Positions 54,709 to 63,273 of a DNA stretch of 64,000 bases are shown here, piece by piece. Position 1 is the first letter of the stretch, and the number at the start of each line of letters is the position of its first letter. The DNA is from Zhongshania marina. Lineage in GTDB: Bacteria > Pseudomonadota > Gammaproteobacteria > Pseudomonadales > Spongiibacteraceae. The position numbers were made by a program, and so were the translations under genes. Below the pieces are notes generated by a model. It worked only from the letters and a program-made list of their open reading frames with translations, did not search any database and was not told the DNA's origin. Location: the NCBI RefSeq assembly GCF_002915595.1, contig NZ_PQGG01000016.1, positions 1-64,000 on the forward strand, read 5' to 3'.

Positions 54709-55728
54709 TTAATTTAGCGCGCTGGAGCGTAGTGGATGATAAGTCCAGATTTCGCGGATGCCAGGTTCTGCTGTCAGTACATCAGGAGCGCGATTAAATA
54801 AGCTGCTGGCAGACGCCATATGCGAAGCCTCCCGCACTATCCGCACCTCCATGCTGGGTTTGCCTTTCACTTTCCAGATTAATTGTTCTACTTCATCGGG
54901 TTTAAAGTCCCTGTATTCGAAGCAATTGTGAAGAGTGATTCCCTCTTGGGTAGAAATATCTACATGCATTCTGGTGCCTACCACATGGCCGGCGGGTATG
55001 GTTTCATTAAGCCAGTGGCTTTGGTGGTCTTCATCCCAAATGATGGGTTCAACCTTTTCTTTTACGTCGATGACATCAAGCCCAAGGGCATCTGCTACGC
55101 AAAGCGGTGGGATGATGGCGATGCCACCTAGGCCACCGTTTCCGGCCACGCTTTTTTCTTCAAACTCTTGTACCGTCAAACCGGCGCCGCAAAATCGAAG
55201 TAAATGCACGCCTTGGCGAGCGATGTCGGTAAACGAGGTGTGGGTCATAGATTCGATTTCTGTATTTGGCCCTACCGATAGAATGCCGGCCCAAATACGC
55301 GTCATATCCCATATGCCGCTGCCAGTAAAAGTAACACCGTGCTTGAGGGCTAGCGATTGGATTCGTTCTGCAATAGCAGGATTTAGGCGGCGCGGATTGC
55401 AGGATTCTGCACCGTGACAAAGGATGTTTGCACCCGCTGACATTAGGCGTTCGTAGGAGGGAAAGTTTTCTTCTAGGCGATCAGAGACCGCAACAAAGGC
55501 TAAGTCCGCATTTAGTTGTGAGTAATCAGCTGTCTCGCAATCTTCTACCAAAAGACCAATAGGCTCCCTGCCAATGAGTGTGCCGAGATCCCGGCCGACC
55601 TTGTCGCCGGCGCGATTGTAAGCGCCGACAATTTCCCAGCCTTTGTCTAAGGCGAAGCCAGCAAGTTGCTGACCGACAAAGCCGAGACCATATACTGCAA
55701 TGCGCGGCGAGATGTTTGAAGTTTTCAT
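54709..55728 (-). CDS. NAD(P)-binding reductase, dihydrodipicolinate-reductase/DAPDH-like
   Basis: This 339-residue protein has an N-terminal Rossmann motif (AVYGLGFVGQQLAGFAL, residues 12-28). Its C-terminal half has EVRIVREASHMASASSLFNRAPDV, as in proteins related to 2,4-diaminopentanoate dehydrogenase. Such proteins are oxidoreductases of uncertain substrate. It starts the minus-strand unit with the sulfotransferase-like gene and is divergent from the TetR gene 62 bp away, which suggests that regulator controls it. Confidence 0.75.
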   Translation of the reverse strand: MKTSNISPRIAVYGLGFVGQQLAGFALDKGWEIVGAYNRAGDKVGRDLGTLIGREPIGLLVEDCETADYSQLNADLAFVAVSDRLEENFPSYERLMSAGANILCHGAESCNPRRLNPAIAERIQSLALKHGVTFTGSGIWDMTRIWAGILSVGPNTEIESMTHTSFTDIARQGVHLLRFCGAGLTVQEFEEKSVAGNGGLGGIAIIPPLCVADALGLDVIDVKEKVEPIIWDEDHQSHWLNETIPAGHVVGTRMHVDISTQEGITLHNCFEYRDFKPDEVEQLIWKVKGKPSMEVRIVREASHMASASSLFNRAPDVLTAEPGIREIWTYHPLRSSALN

Positions 55729-55790
55729 GTTAGTATTTCCAGTCCTGTTAATGGGTTTTAAATTTCCTGACTCTGGTGTTGACTAATAAA

Positions 55791-56438
55791 ATGGAAAAAG
55801 ACACGTATCAGCTTATTCGCCCCAATGACGCAATGCGTCGCCAGCCGAAACAAGATCGATCTATCAAGGTCGTTAACGCCATTGTCGAGGCAGCGCATAG
55901 CATTTTGTTAGAACACGGTCGTGGCGCTTTATCTACAACAACGCTGGAAGTGGTTTCGGGTGTGCCAAAATCGTCCATTTATCAATATTTTCCTAATCTA
56001 GATACCATCGTTTTCGAGGTGTATCGCTTAGTCATACGCAAGCAGCATTTAAAGGGCTATCAAGAGTTTCCGCGGGATAAAATCCACACCGTACTATCAT
56101 TTATTTATTGGTTGCTGGACTGGTCTATAGAAATTCACCGTAAAGTACTGGAGGTAGATAAAACCCTACTCGTGGAGCACAAAGGCTTTTGGGATGCCTG
56201 GCAGGAGCTAGATGCAAATATTGCCCCTGAAAGTTCCACAGAGTCCTTTATATATGAACAGTTAAAATCGTGCTCCGACTTTAAGCCTTCCAGTAACGAT
56301 ATGCTGCGTGTTCATGCTCTCGGTCGCGCAGTCCAGCTCATGGTTTATTCTTTAATTAGCGATAATATTGATTTTATTGACGATCCGGAGTTTCGTAACA
56401 CCTTGGCTAAAATGTGTTATGCAATATTTGCAGATTAG
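55791..56438 (+). CDS. TetR-family transcriptional regulator
   Basis: This 215-residue regulator has a basic N terminus (RQPKQDRSIKVVNAIVEAAH), a TetR helix-turn-helix (ALSTTTLEVVSGVPKSSIYQYFPNLDTI, about 45-72) and a helical ligand domain. It probably represses the divergent reductase/sulfotransferase unit and perhaps the plus-strand cluster. I chose ATG 55791, as no good ribosome-binding site supports the longer GTG/TTG starts. Confidence 0.85.
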   Translation: MEKDTYQLIRPNDAMRRQPKQDRSIKVVNAIVEAAHSILLEHGRGALSTTTLEVVSGVPKSSIYQYFPNLDTIVFEVYRLVIRKQHLKGYQEFPRDKIHTVLSFIYWLLDWSIEIHRKVLEVDKTLLVEHKGFWDAWQELDANIAPESSTESFIYEQLKSCSDFKPSSNDMLRVHALGRAVQLMVYSLISDNIDFIDDPEFRNTLAKMCYAIFAD

Positions 56439-56900
56439 CCTTAAGTGCGTCATATAAAATTTATTATCTTAAATAATTTAAAAATAACTTACCTAAATTT
56501 GTAAATGAAAGCCACATATTGTGGGTTGCTCGCACGCTGCGATTGCTTGAAAGCGCCCTAAAATTTGCGCTTAAATCAAAATGACTGCCGGCTATATAAA
56601 TAAAGTCATTATTATTCAATGGCTTGCGGTGGTTATTTGCATTCTTAAAAGCTGACCTGCATTTCCTTGTTCCGCTCTCCTTGACGTTGCTATATTGGTT
56701 CTCGAAATAAAAATAACTCGGGCTTCGTTAGGTCGTCACTTATATTTTTTTAAAAATTATAAATAGTTTTAGAATTTGTACTTCTATTTGTATTCATAAT
56801 TTTTTGCTTAATTGTGTTTCGGTATTGGCTAGCTCGAGGTTTTGTCGCGAAACTCGGATGAGTTTTAACTAAATTATCAATAATAACTTAAGGTGATGTA
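56439..56900. other. AT-rich intergenic region
   Basis: These 462 bp are markedly A/T-rich. A TTGACG (56681-56686) is present, but no good -10 stands at 17 bp. No hairpin terminator after the TetR gene and no other feature can be supported. Confidence 0.5.
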
Positions 56901-58094
56901 ATGACGAATCAAGCAGTAAGTGCCGAAGCTCCGGCTATGCCAGAGCCAATCCCATTTTATGTTGAAGATATGTTGGCTGCAGCTAAGAATGCCACTGGTC
57001 TTTCTGATTTTGGCGATATGGGCTTTACCACGGGATTGGAAATTTTATGTAATTCCCTTCGGAACGAAGCAAACCTCCATGAAGGTGGTGTGATAGGACA
57101 AGGGCAAGAACTACTGCGTTTGCTAGTTAATCGTCTGCGTTATATCGAGGATGTAAAGCGGCACCCCGAAATACGTGAAGAAAAAATTGTCGCGCCGATA
57201 GTGGTAGTGGGGTTGCCTAGAACAGGTACGTCTAAACTCCAGCGTGTAATGTCGGGCGATCCGGATGTTCAGCGCCTAGAGGTGTGGCGGCTTTTAAATC
57301 CCGCGCCATTCCCTGGTGAGGAGCCCGGCAACCCTGCGGAGCGTATTGAATTTGGCAAAATAGTAGAAGATACATTCCGAACGCAATTTCCGGGTTGGAT
57401 GGCGCGTCATCCAATGGAAGCGCAAGAACCAGATGAAGAGCTTTTCATTATGGAAATGTCTTTTGAGTCTGCGGTGTCTGCCATGTTGGCTAGAGCGCCT
57501 ACCTTTAGAGAGTTTTCGGTGAAATGTGATCCGCGCCCGACTTATAAAATATTGTTCGAAATGATGCAGTATTTGCAGTGGCAAGACGGCGGTGAAAAAG
57601 GGCGTCCATGGATCATGAAGTCGCCAGTTCACGTTGGATATTTAGATATTCTTTTTGAATTCTTTCCTGATGCAACAGTGGTTCATTGCCATCGTGATCC
57701 TGTTAAAACAGTACCTTCGTTCGCGACAACTATTCACGAACTTCGTAAAACCACTACCAATGATATTGATCCAGCCGAAGTTGGGCAGGAGTGGTTCGAG
57801 TACTGGGCATCATTGACTGATCGTTATTTAGAAGTGCGTGATAGCTTGCCGCTGGATCGTATTGTGAATGCGCATTTCTCCGAAATTTGTGACGACCCAG
57901 TCGCCGTCATTAAGCGAATTTATGCTAAGGCGGGGCGTGAAATGACGCCGCAGGCAATTGAAGGTTGTAAAAATTACAATGAAAGCCGCCCTGCTCATCA
58001 TTGGGGTGCATACAGTTACACGCTAGAGGAATATGGCCTAAGCGAAGCTGCAATTAAGGCACGATTCGCTGAATACCTGAAAATTTTTGGTTAA
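56901..58094 (+). CDS. Sulfotransferase-family P-loop protein (paralogue 2)
   Basis: This 397-residue protein has the 5'-phosphosulfate loop GLPRTGTSKLQ at about 106-116, HCHRDPVKTVPSF in the middle, and the C-terminal YSYTLEEYGLSEAAIKARFAEYL. It is a paralogue of the protein at 53509, from which it differs throughout. It heads the plus-strand cluster with DUF1214-like, SDR, LLM and kinase genes. A role in sulfating or otherwise modifying a lipid or steroid-like substrate is possible; it is not shown by the sequence. Confidence 0.8.
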   Translation: MTNQAVSAEAPAMPEPIPFYVEDMLAAAKNATGLSDFGDMGFTTGLEILCNSLRNEANLHEGGVIGQGQELLRLLVNRLRYIEDVKRHPEIREEKIVAPIVVVGLPRTGTSKLQRVMSGDPDVQRLEVWRLLNPAPFPGEEPGNPAERIEFGKIVEDTFRTQFPGWMARHPMEAQEPDEELFIMEMSFESAVSAMLARAPTFREFSVKCDPRPTYKILFEMMQYLQWQDGGEKGRPWIMKSPVHVGYLDILFEFFPDATVVHCHRDPVKTVPSFATTIHELRKTTTNDIDPAEVGQEWFEYWASLTDRYLEVRDSLPLDRIVNAHFSEICDDPVAVIKRIYAKAGREMTPQAIEGCKNYNESRPAHHWGAYSYTLEEYGLSEAAIKARFAEYLKIFG

Positions 58095-58105
58095 CAACAA
58101 AGCTC

Positions 58106-58142
58106 GCTCTGATTGATCAAATACCTGTTGCTTGATCAGAGC
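58106..58142. repeat. Imperfect inverted repeat after the sulfotransferase gene
   Basis: GCTCTGA (58106-58112) pairs with TCAGAGC (58136-58142), continuing with TCAA/TTGA and a 4-nt bulge. No T run follows, so it is more likely a processing or stabilising hairpin than a terminator. Confidence 0.4.
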
Positions 58143-58172
58143 AAATCTATATTTAGTTTGGAGTTGTCAAAA

Positions 58173-59369
58173 ATGATCAGTTACCAGCTAGAAAGCTGGG
58201 GCGATAGCTCGCCCCTTAGTACGGAATCGCCGGCCGTGTGGGATGCCTTTAGTGCGGCCATCAACCAGCTGCAGGGTATTGTTTGGAATGATCCGCGCAT
58301 TTCGGACGAGATGACGAGAGCGGAAGGTGTACGTTATCTAACGCGCCTTATCGCCGGCGCGATCCCTATGACAATGGAGTCGTGGAATCCGGAGTTCCCC
58401 AGCTTCTTCACCTTTTTATCATCACGTATTCAATATGGGCTTCCGGCGGCAGATGCGCTTTACCAATGGGCACCAATACATGGTGACTATGTGTACCGTA
58501 TCAAAGGACGTCGTGGTACGGCACATATGATGGATATTGAAACTCGCCAAGGGCATTTTGCGCATATTGGTGGTTGGGCCTTATTTGATCGCTGTAGTGA
58601 ATTTGAGTGCGACGCCGATGGCAATATTGAAATAGTGCTTAGCAAAAATGAGCAGCCTGGCAATTGGGTAAAAATTCCCGATGGGCTTGGTGATCTTATT
58701 TTCCGTCAGTATTTTTATGATTGGGTGAATGAAGAGCCTGCGCAGCTGCAGATTAGCCGAGATGGAGCCCGTTACCCAGCGCCGATAGTTAGTCCACATT
58801 TAATTGCTCAGCGCACTCGTTTGCTTATTGACTGGTTGCATAATTTACCCGCATTTTTTGCTGAGCAAGTGCAGAGCTACTATCAAGATGCAATAAATAC
58901 AGTTCGAATTGACGAGGTATCTATTGGCTGGGCGGAGCTGCGCTATGGTAAAGCTAATTACGAATGTGAGCTTGATGAGGCTCTAATTATTGAGGTCGTA
59001 CCGCCAGAAGCTAAGTACTGGAGCATTCAATTGTATAGTCAGTTCTGGGATGCTCGGGATTGGAATCTCCGCCAAACCTCTATCAACGGATTTCAGGCGG
59101 TGCTCGGAGAAGATGGCGTGTTCCGCGCTGTAATTTCCCACGAGGACCCTGGAGTAATTAACTGGCTAGATGCTGCAAATCATCGAACCGGCCTGTTATC
59201 ACTGCGCTATTTCCGTGCGAAAACGGCGCCGCTACCGACAATTAGACGGGTTAAATTGTCCGAACTGCCTTCAATAATTAATGACCGGAAACTGCTCATC
59301 ACTTCAGATCAACGAAGTGAGTTGTTGCGGCGACGAGCTGAGTCTGTCGTAAGGCGAAATTGCCTGTAA
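58173..59369 (+). CDS. DUF1214-like protein
   Basis: This 398-residue cytosolic protein has a C-terminal block matching the DUF1214 pattern: YWSIQLYSQFWDARDW, GVFRAVISHEDPGVINWLDA and GLLSLRYFRA. An N-terminal region (1-110) gives no family I recognise. DUF1214 proteins have no assigned activity and often accompany catabolic operons in Actinobacteria and marine Proteobacteria. I chose ATG 58173, with GGAG 10 nt upstream; the frame runs back to 58113. Confidence 0.7.
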   Translation: MISYQLESWGDSSPLSTESPAVWDAFSAAINQLQGIVWNDPRISDEMTRAEGVRYLTRLIAGAIPMTMESWNPEFPSFFTFLSSRIQYGLPAADALYQWAPIHGDYVYRIKGRRGTAHMMDIETRQGHFAHIGGWALFDRCSEFECDADGNIEIVLSKNEQPGNWVKIPDGLGDLIFRQYFYDWVNEEPAQLQISRDGARYPAPIVSPHLIAQRTRLLIDWLHNLPAFFAEQVQSYYQDAINTVRIDEVSIGWAELRYGKANYECELDEALIIEVVPPEAKYWSIQLYSQFWDARDWNLRQTSINGFQAVLGEDGVFRAVISHEDPGVINWLDAANHRTGLLSLRYFRAKTAPLPTIRRVKLSELPSIINDRKLLITSDQRSELLRRRAESVVRRNCL

Positions 59370-59427
59370 TTCAAAATGTTTAATAGAAAAATATTAAATT
59401 TCAAATAACAACCAAAGGAATAGTGCT

Positions 59428-60204
59428 ATGTCTTATTTAGAAAATATGTTCTCAAACAAAGGTCGCGTCGCGCTGGTTACTGGTTCTGGTACCGGTATGG
59501 GAGTCAGCTTTGCAAAGGCGTTGGCCAAATCTGGGGCAACGGTTATCTGTGCAGCGCGACGTTTAGATAAAGTTGAGCAGGTCGCAAGTGAAATTAATGC
59601 GGCGGGTGGTAAAGCGGTCGCCTATGCCTTAGATATTGGCAACACAGAAAGCGTTAAGAATGTTTTTGATCAAGCATATGAAGCTTTTGGCGTGGTCGAT
59701 ATTTTAGTCAACAACGCCGGTCAAATTCAGTTTAAGCCCTTTCCAGATGTTGAGGATGAAGAGTGGGAAAATTTGCTCAATGTGAATTTAACAGGAACTA
59801 TGCGCATGGCGCGTGAGTTTTCTAAGCGCCTGATTCCCTTAGACGTGCCCGGCAGTATTGTTAATGTTACGTCTATCACCGGCGTTCAAACTCTGAAGAA
59901 TGTACCGTGTTACGGCAGCGTAAAGGCAGCATTGAACCAACTTACCAAGCAGATTGCGGCGGACATGTTCGAAACCAAAATTCGTTGCAATGCTATCGCG
60001 CCAGGCTATTTCATGACAGAAATGGTGGATTGGTATTTTGAAACGGAACAAGGGCAGGCCGAGGTTGCACGGCTGCCATCTAAGCGCATCGGCAATGTAG
60101 AGGAGTTGGAAGGCACCTTATTGCTATTGAGTAGTCAGGCTTCTAGCTTTGTTAATGGTGCGGTGATTCCCGTCGATTACGGTCACAATATTTTACTTGC
60201 CTAG
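59428..60204 (+). CDS. Short-chain dehydrogenase/reductase
   Basis: This 258-residue classical SDR has TGSGTGMG (about 18-25) as the NAD(P) loop, NNAGQIQF, the catalytic Ser in NVTSITG (about 149), and Tyr162/Lys166 in CYGSVKAAL. It oxidises or reduces a hydroxyl or ketone on an unknown substrate. AAAGGAAT precedes the ATG. It lies in the plus-strand cluster and is followed by a perfect inverted repeat. Confidence 0.92.
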   Translation: MSYLENMFSNKGRVALVTGSGTGMGVSFAKALAKSGATVICAARRLDKVEQVASEINAAGGKAVAYALDIGNTESVKNVFDQAYEAFGVVDILVNNAGQIQFKPFPDVEDEEWENLLNVNLTGTMRMAREFSKRLIPLDVPGSIVNVTSITGVQTLKNVPCYGSVKAALNQLTKQIAADMFETKIRCNAIAPGYFMTEMVDWYFETEQGQAEVARLPSKRIGNVEELEGTLLLLSSQASSFVNGAVIPVDYGHNILLA

Positions 60205-60227
60205 TGGGCTTGCTTCTTAATTTCAAT

Positions 60228-60265
60228 CTCGTCTATTATTGATAAATAAATCAATAATAGACGAG
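60228..60265. repeat. Perfect 16-bp inverted repeat
   Basis: CTCGTCTATTATTGAT (60228-60243) and ATCAATAATAGACGAG (60250-60265) are fully complementary around AAATAA. No T run follows on either strand, so it is not a typical terminator. It lies between the SDR and the LLM genes. Confidence 0.85.
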
Positions 60266-60357
60266 AAGAAGGCGGCTCATCATCCTTCTCAATTTTTCTG
60301 AAAATTCAGTGCAGCAACCAATCGCAATTTATAAAAATTATATTCGCAGGAGGTGTT

Positions 60358-61419
60358 ATGGAAAAATTAAGTCCCCTAGACGAGTTGGGTGTTTATTTGT
60401 TGGGTGGTCGAATCAAAGACCCTGCCCGAGCGATGGACGAGGCGGTTGAGGCAGAGCGTATAGGCTTAACCAGTGCGTGGATTGCTGAGCGTTTCGACAT
60501 GAAGGAGTTGGGAGTCCACGCCGGCGCAATCGCTGCCCGCACCGAGACAATTAAATTTGGAATGGGGTCTGTTGCTATAGGTACCCGCACGCCGGCGGTG
60601 ACCGCCGCAATGGGTGCAACCTTTCAACAAATTTTTGGCGATCGATTGTTGCTTGGTTTGGCCCGAGGGTTATGGGGTATTAATGAAAAGGGCGGCATGC
60701 TTCGGCCAACCATGCGCGGCTTTGGTGATTACGCTCAAATTCTCCTCGATTTGTGGGCAGGTAAGACTGTTAATTATGAGGGTGATTTAGGCAAATTTAG
60801 TAATTTGCGAATGCCTGATCCGCCGACTGCGCCACGTCCGCCAATCATTTTCTCGAGCTGGGTGCTGGGCCCAATGGGTATAGATTTGAGCGCTCGCTTA
60901 TTTGATGGCGTGTTTATTGGTTGCGAATTAACGGTAGAGGCAACAGCCGAAATTTGTAAAAAATTGCGTGAAGCTTGCGAGCGCCACGACAGGGATCCGG
61001 CGTCCCTTAAAATTTATAATACGATGTTGTGTGCGCCGGAAATGACGCCAGAAGAAGAACATCTGGTAATGAATGCTCGTATGATTACTCACTTCTCATT
61101 CCCCGGGGTTTCTGAGCAGTTATTAAAGGCAAATGGCTGGGATCGATCTGCGATGGAGGCGATTATGTCGCATCCTAAAATGCAGGGAGATGCGATTGCC
61201 GATCAAGCCTTTACGCGGCAGGAACTCGTAGACATTGGTCATATGATTCCTCGTGAGTGGGTTGAAACTGGTTGTGTTGTTGGCTCGGCAGAACACTGCG
61301 CCAAACGCTTGCAAGACTATGTTGACGCCGGTTTGGATCACTTAGTCTTGCACGGCGCTTCACCGGCGCAATTGGCGTCGACCACTGCTGCATTTCGTGC
61401 GCAAAAGGCGGCGCGGTAA
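60358..61419 (+). CDS. LLM-class flavin or F420-dependent oxidoreductase
   Basis: This 353-residue luciferase-like barrel opens LDELGVYLLGGRIKDPARAM, with AWIAERFDMKELGVHAGAIAARTE, FGMGSVAIGTRTPAVTAAM and LLGLARGLWGINEKGG. It belongs to the TIGR03857-like F420 LLM group as far as I can judge. A strong GCAGGAGG lies upstream of the ATG. The stop shares one base with the phosphotransferase start, so they are coupled. The cofactor could be FMN in this organism. Confidence 0.83.
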   Translation: MEKLSPLDELGVYLLGGRIKDPARAMDEAVEAERIGLTSAWIAERFDMKELGVHAGAIAARTETIKFGMGSVAIGTRTPAVTAAMGATFQQIFGDRLLLGLARGLWGINEKGGMLRPTMRGFGDYAQILLDLWAGKTVNYEGDLGKFSNLRMPDPPTAPRPPIIFSSWVLGPMGIDLSARLFDGVFIGCELTVEATAEICKKLREACERHDRDPASLKIYNTMLCAPEMTPEEEHLVMNARMITHFSFPGVSEQLLKANGWDRSAMEAIMSHPKMQGDAIADQAFTRQELVDIGHMIPREWVETGCVVGSAEHCAKRLQDYVDAGLDHLVLHGASPAQLASTTAAFRAQKAAR

Positions 61420-62567
61420 TGGCCGCCCTGATAGAGCCGAGTTTGGCAGCGGCGCTTGATAGAAAAATGGCACTGCGCGGTAAAGTGGAATATACACCTT
61501 CTGACGTGTCACTTATTGCTGAGCAGTTAAATCGATTTTTAACTGCTCAGATAGGCCAGGGCTTTGAAGTTCGCGATTTAAACGCCCTGAGCGGCGGAGC
61601 CTCTATGGAGCAATACGTTTTCGACTTGTATCGCCCCAATGCCGATCGTCAATTGGTGAAAATGATTTTGCGCATGAGTCCGCTGTGTTCTGTGATCGAA
61701 ACCTGCCGCTTGCGCGAGTTCCAGATTATTCGGGCGGTTGCTGGCGTGCTTCCAGTGCCTGAGGCGTTTTGGGTAAGCGACAGTGATGAATATTTTGGTC
61801 GACCAGCGCTGATCTGTTCCTTCAATCCTGGCGTTGCCTCGCCTAAAGACGGCGGTGGCAAAGCGACGGGCTTGGGTACGGTGTATGGTAAGCATCGCGA
61901 AAAATTGGCGCCGCAATATATTCGACACCTTGCCGCCTTACATACCATGGATTGGCGCGATAAGGATCTGTCTGCTTTAGTTATTCCCCGCGAGGGCACG
62001 AGCGATGCAGTAGATTGGAGTCTGGCGCATTGGGACAGGGTCTGGGACGAGGACGCTGTTGAAGCGCACCCTACGATTGCTCTTGCGCGGGCATGGCTGT
62101 GGCGCAATCGCCCCGTGGTTGATCATATCTCTTTAGTGCATGGGGATTATCGGAACGGCAATTTTCTATTCGATGAAAATACGGATGAAATAACCGCGAT
62201 CTTAGATTGGGAGGCGGGCTATCTGGGTGACCGGCATATGGATTTGGCTTACGCCATGCTTCCTGGCTATGGCACGCTTGAGGGTGGCACTTATTACTGT
62301 GCAGGCTTAGTCGAGAAAAATGCCTTTATTGAGGAGTACACGCGGCTCTCCGGCTTATCCGTAGATCCCGAGCGTTTGCGTTATTACACCGTGCTGAATA
62401 TGTATTGGGCGATTATCGCCTGTTGCGCTACAGGCCCTAAATTAGCGGCTGATCGAATGACTCACCTAGATACCATGATGAACATTGTGCCGGGTCTTGG
62501 CTTTTATTTTGTCAATGAATTGAATGCAATTCTTTTAGAGGAGCAGCAGCATGACGCCGACGGTTAA
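61419..62567 (+). CDS. Aminoglycoside-phosphotransferase-like (APH) kinase
   Basis: This 382-residue protein-kinase-fold enzyme has the Brenner-like catalytic loop LVHGDYRNGNFLFDE (His about 241, Asp 243) and the metal motif ILDWEAGYLGD about 25 residues later. It belongs to the APH/ACAD10-like group linked to acyl-CoA dehydrogenases, which phosphorylates hydroxyacyl-CoA or other hydroxyl compounds, rather than to drug-resistance enzymes. It overlaps the next gene by 17 bp. Confidence 0.82.
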   Translation: MAALIEPSLAAALDRKMALRGKVEYTPSDVSLIAEQLNRFLTAQIGQGFEVRDLNALSGGASMEQYVFDLYRPNADRQLVKMILRMSPLCSVIETCRLREFQIIRAVAGVLPVPEAFWVSDSDEYFGRPALICSFNPGVASPKDGGGKATGLGTVYGKHREKLAPQYIRHLAALHTMDWRDKDLSALVIPREGTSDAVDWSLAHWDRVWDEDAVEAHPTIALARAWLWRNRPVVDHISLVHGDYRNGNFLFDENTDEITAILDWEAGYLGDRHMDLAYAMLPGYGTLEGGTYYCAGLVEKNAFIEEYTRLSGLSVDPERLRYYTVLNMYWAIIACCATGPKLAADRMTHLDTMMNIVPGLGFYFVNELNAILLEEQQHDADG

Positions 62568-63033
62568 TCAGCAACTCGCATCGATGAAAGCCTCGTTGGA
62601 GCGTTCTGTTATTCCAGCACTACCGGCAGAGGCGCGCTTTGCCCAAGAACAGGCGGGCATGATTGCTGCCACGCTGGCATGGCTTATTGATGTGCAGGAG
62701 TTTGAGTTACGTTATGAGCGGCAAGAGGCAGCGGACTACTATCAATTACTAGCTGATTTGGCTGAGATTGACGGTGTTGAAATTGCGGGCGAATTACTGA
62801 GTACCCCACTCTTGAGTGCAGACAATAGCTTGGCCGAAATACGTAAGCAAAGTCGCGAGCTCAAGCAAGCGGCAATCGCCGCAGCGATCAAGCTGGATGG
62901 ACGAGCTGATGCAAAGCTGCTGGCAGTTGCCCAGCGTCAAAGTGAAAGAGAGCAGGCGTGGTTTAGAATGACCGGTTTTACAAGTTCGCCGGCGCCTGGC
63001 GGTATCGCAGATGTTATTGGTGCGCGGGCCTAG
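62551..63033 (+). CDS. Unrecognised small helical partner of the APH-like kinase
   Basis: This 160-residue, largely helical protein has no signal peptide. It resembles small partner proteins that follow APH/ACAD10-like kinases in other gene clusters, but I cannot name the family. Its start lies inside the kinase gene (17-bp overlap), so they are translationally coupled. It might be a regulatory or second subunit. Confidence 0.65.
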   Translation: MTPTVNQQLASMKASLERSVIPALPAEARFAQEQAGMIAATLAWLIDVQEFELRYERQEAADYYQLLADLAEIDGVEIAGELLSTPLLSADNSLAEIRKQSRELKQAAIAAAIKLDGRADAKLLAVAQRQSEREQAWFRMTGFTSSPAPGGIADVIGARA

Positions 63034-63273
63034 TGCGAATCGCTGAAATTCAAATGCGGTGGAGATCTTTCGAGAAGTGGGCTCAATATTGCGCGCCGCT
63101 TCTTACGGTCATCAAATAAATGCGTAAATATCTGATTTTCTGAGAATTCCCTCACACTTCACCACCTTCCTAGCTTTATGGATGGGGTGTTTCTTTGGCG
63201 CATATCTAGTATCCATAAGCCAAAGCGCCCATAATCACACCGTATTATATAAAAATGCGGAGCCATTACTTCC

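Noticed and set aside
61419-62567. Aminoglycoside-resistance gene
   Set aside because: The APH fold is present, but context and pattern match ACAD10-like metabolic kinases, not resistance enzymes.
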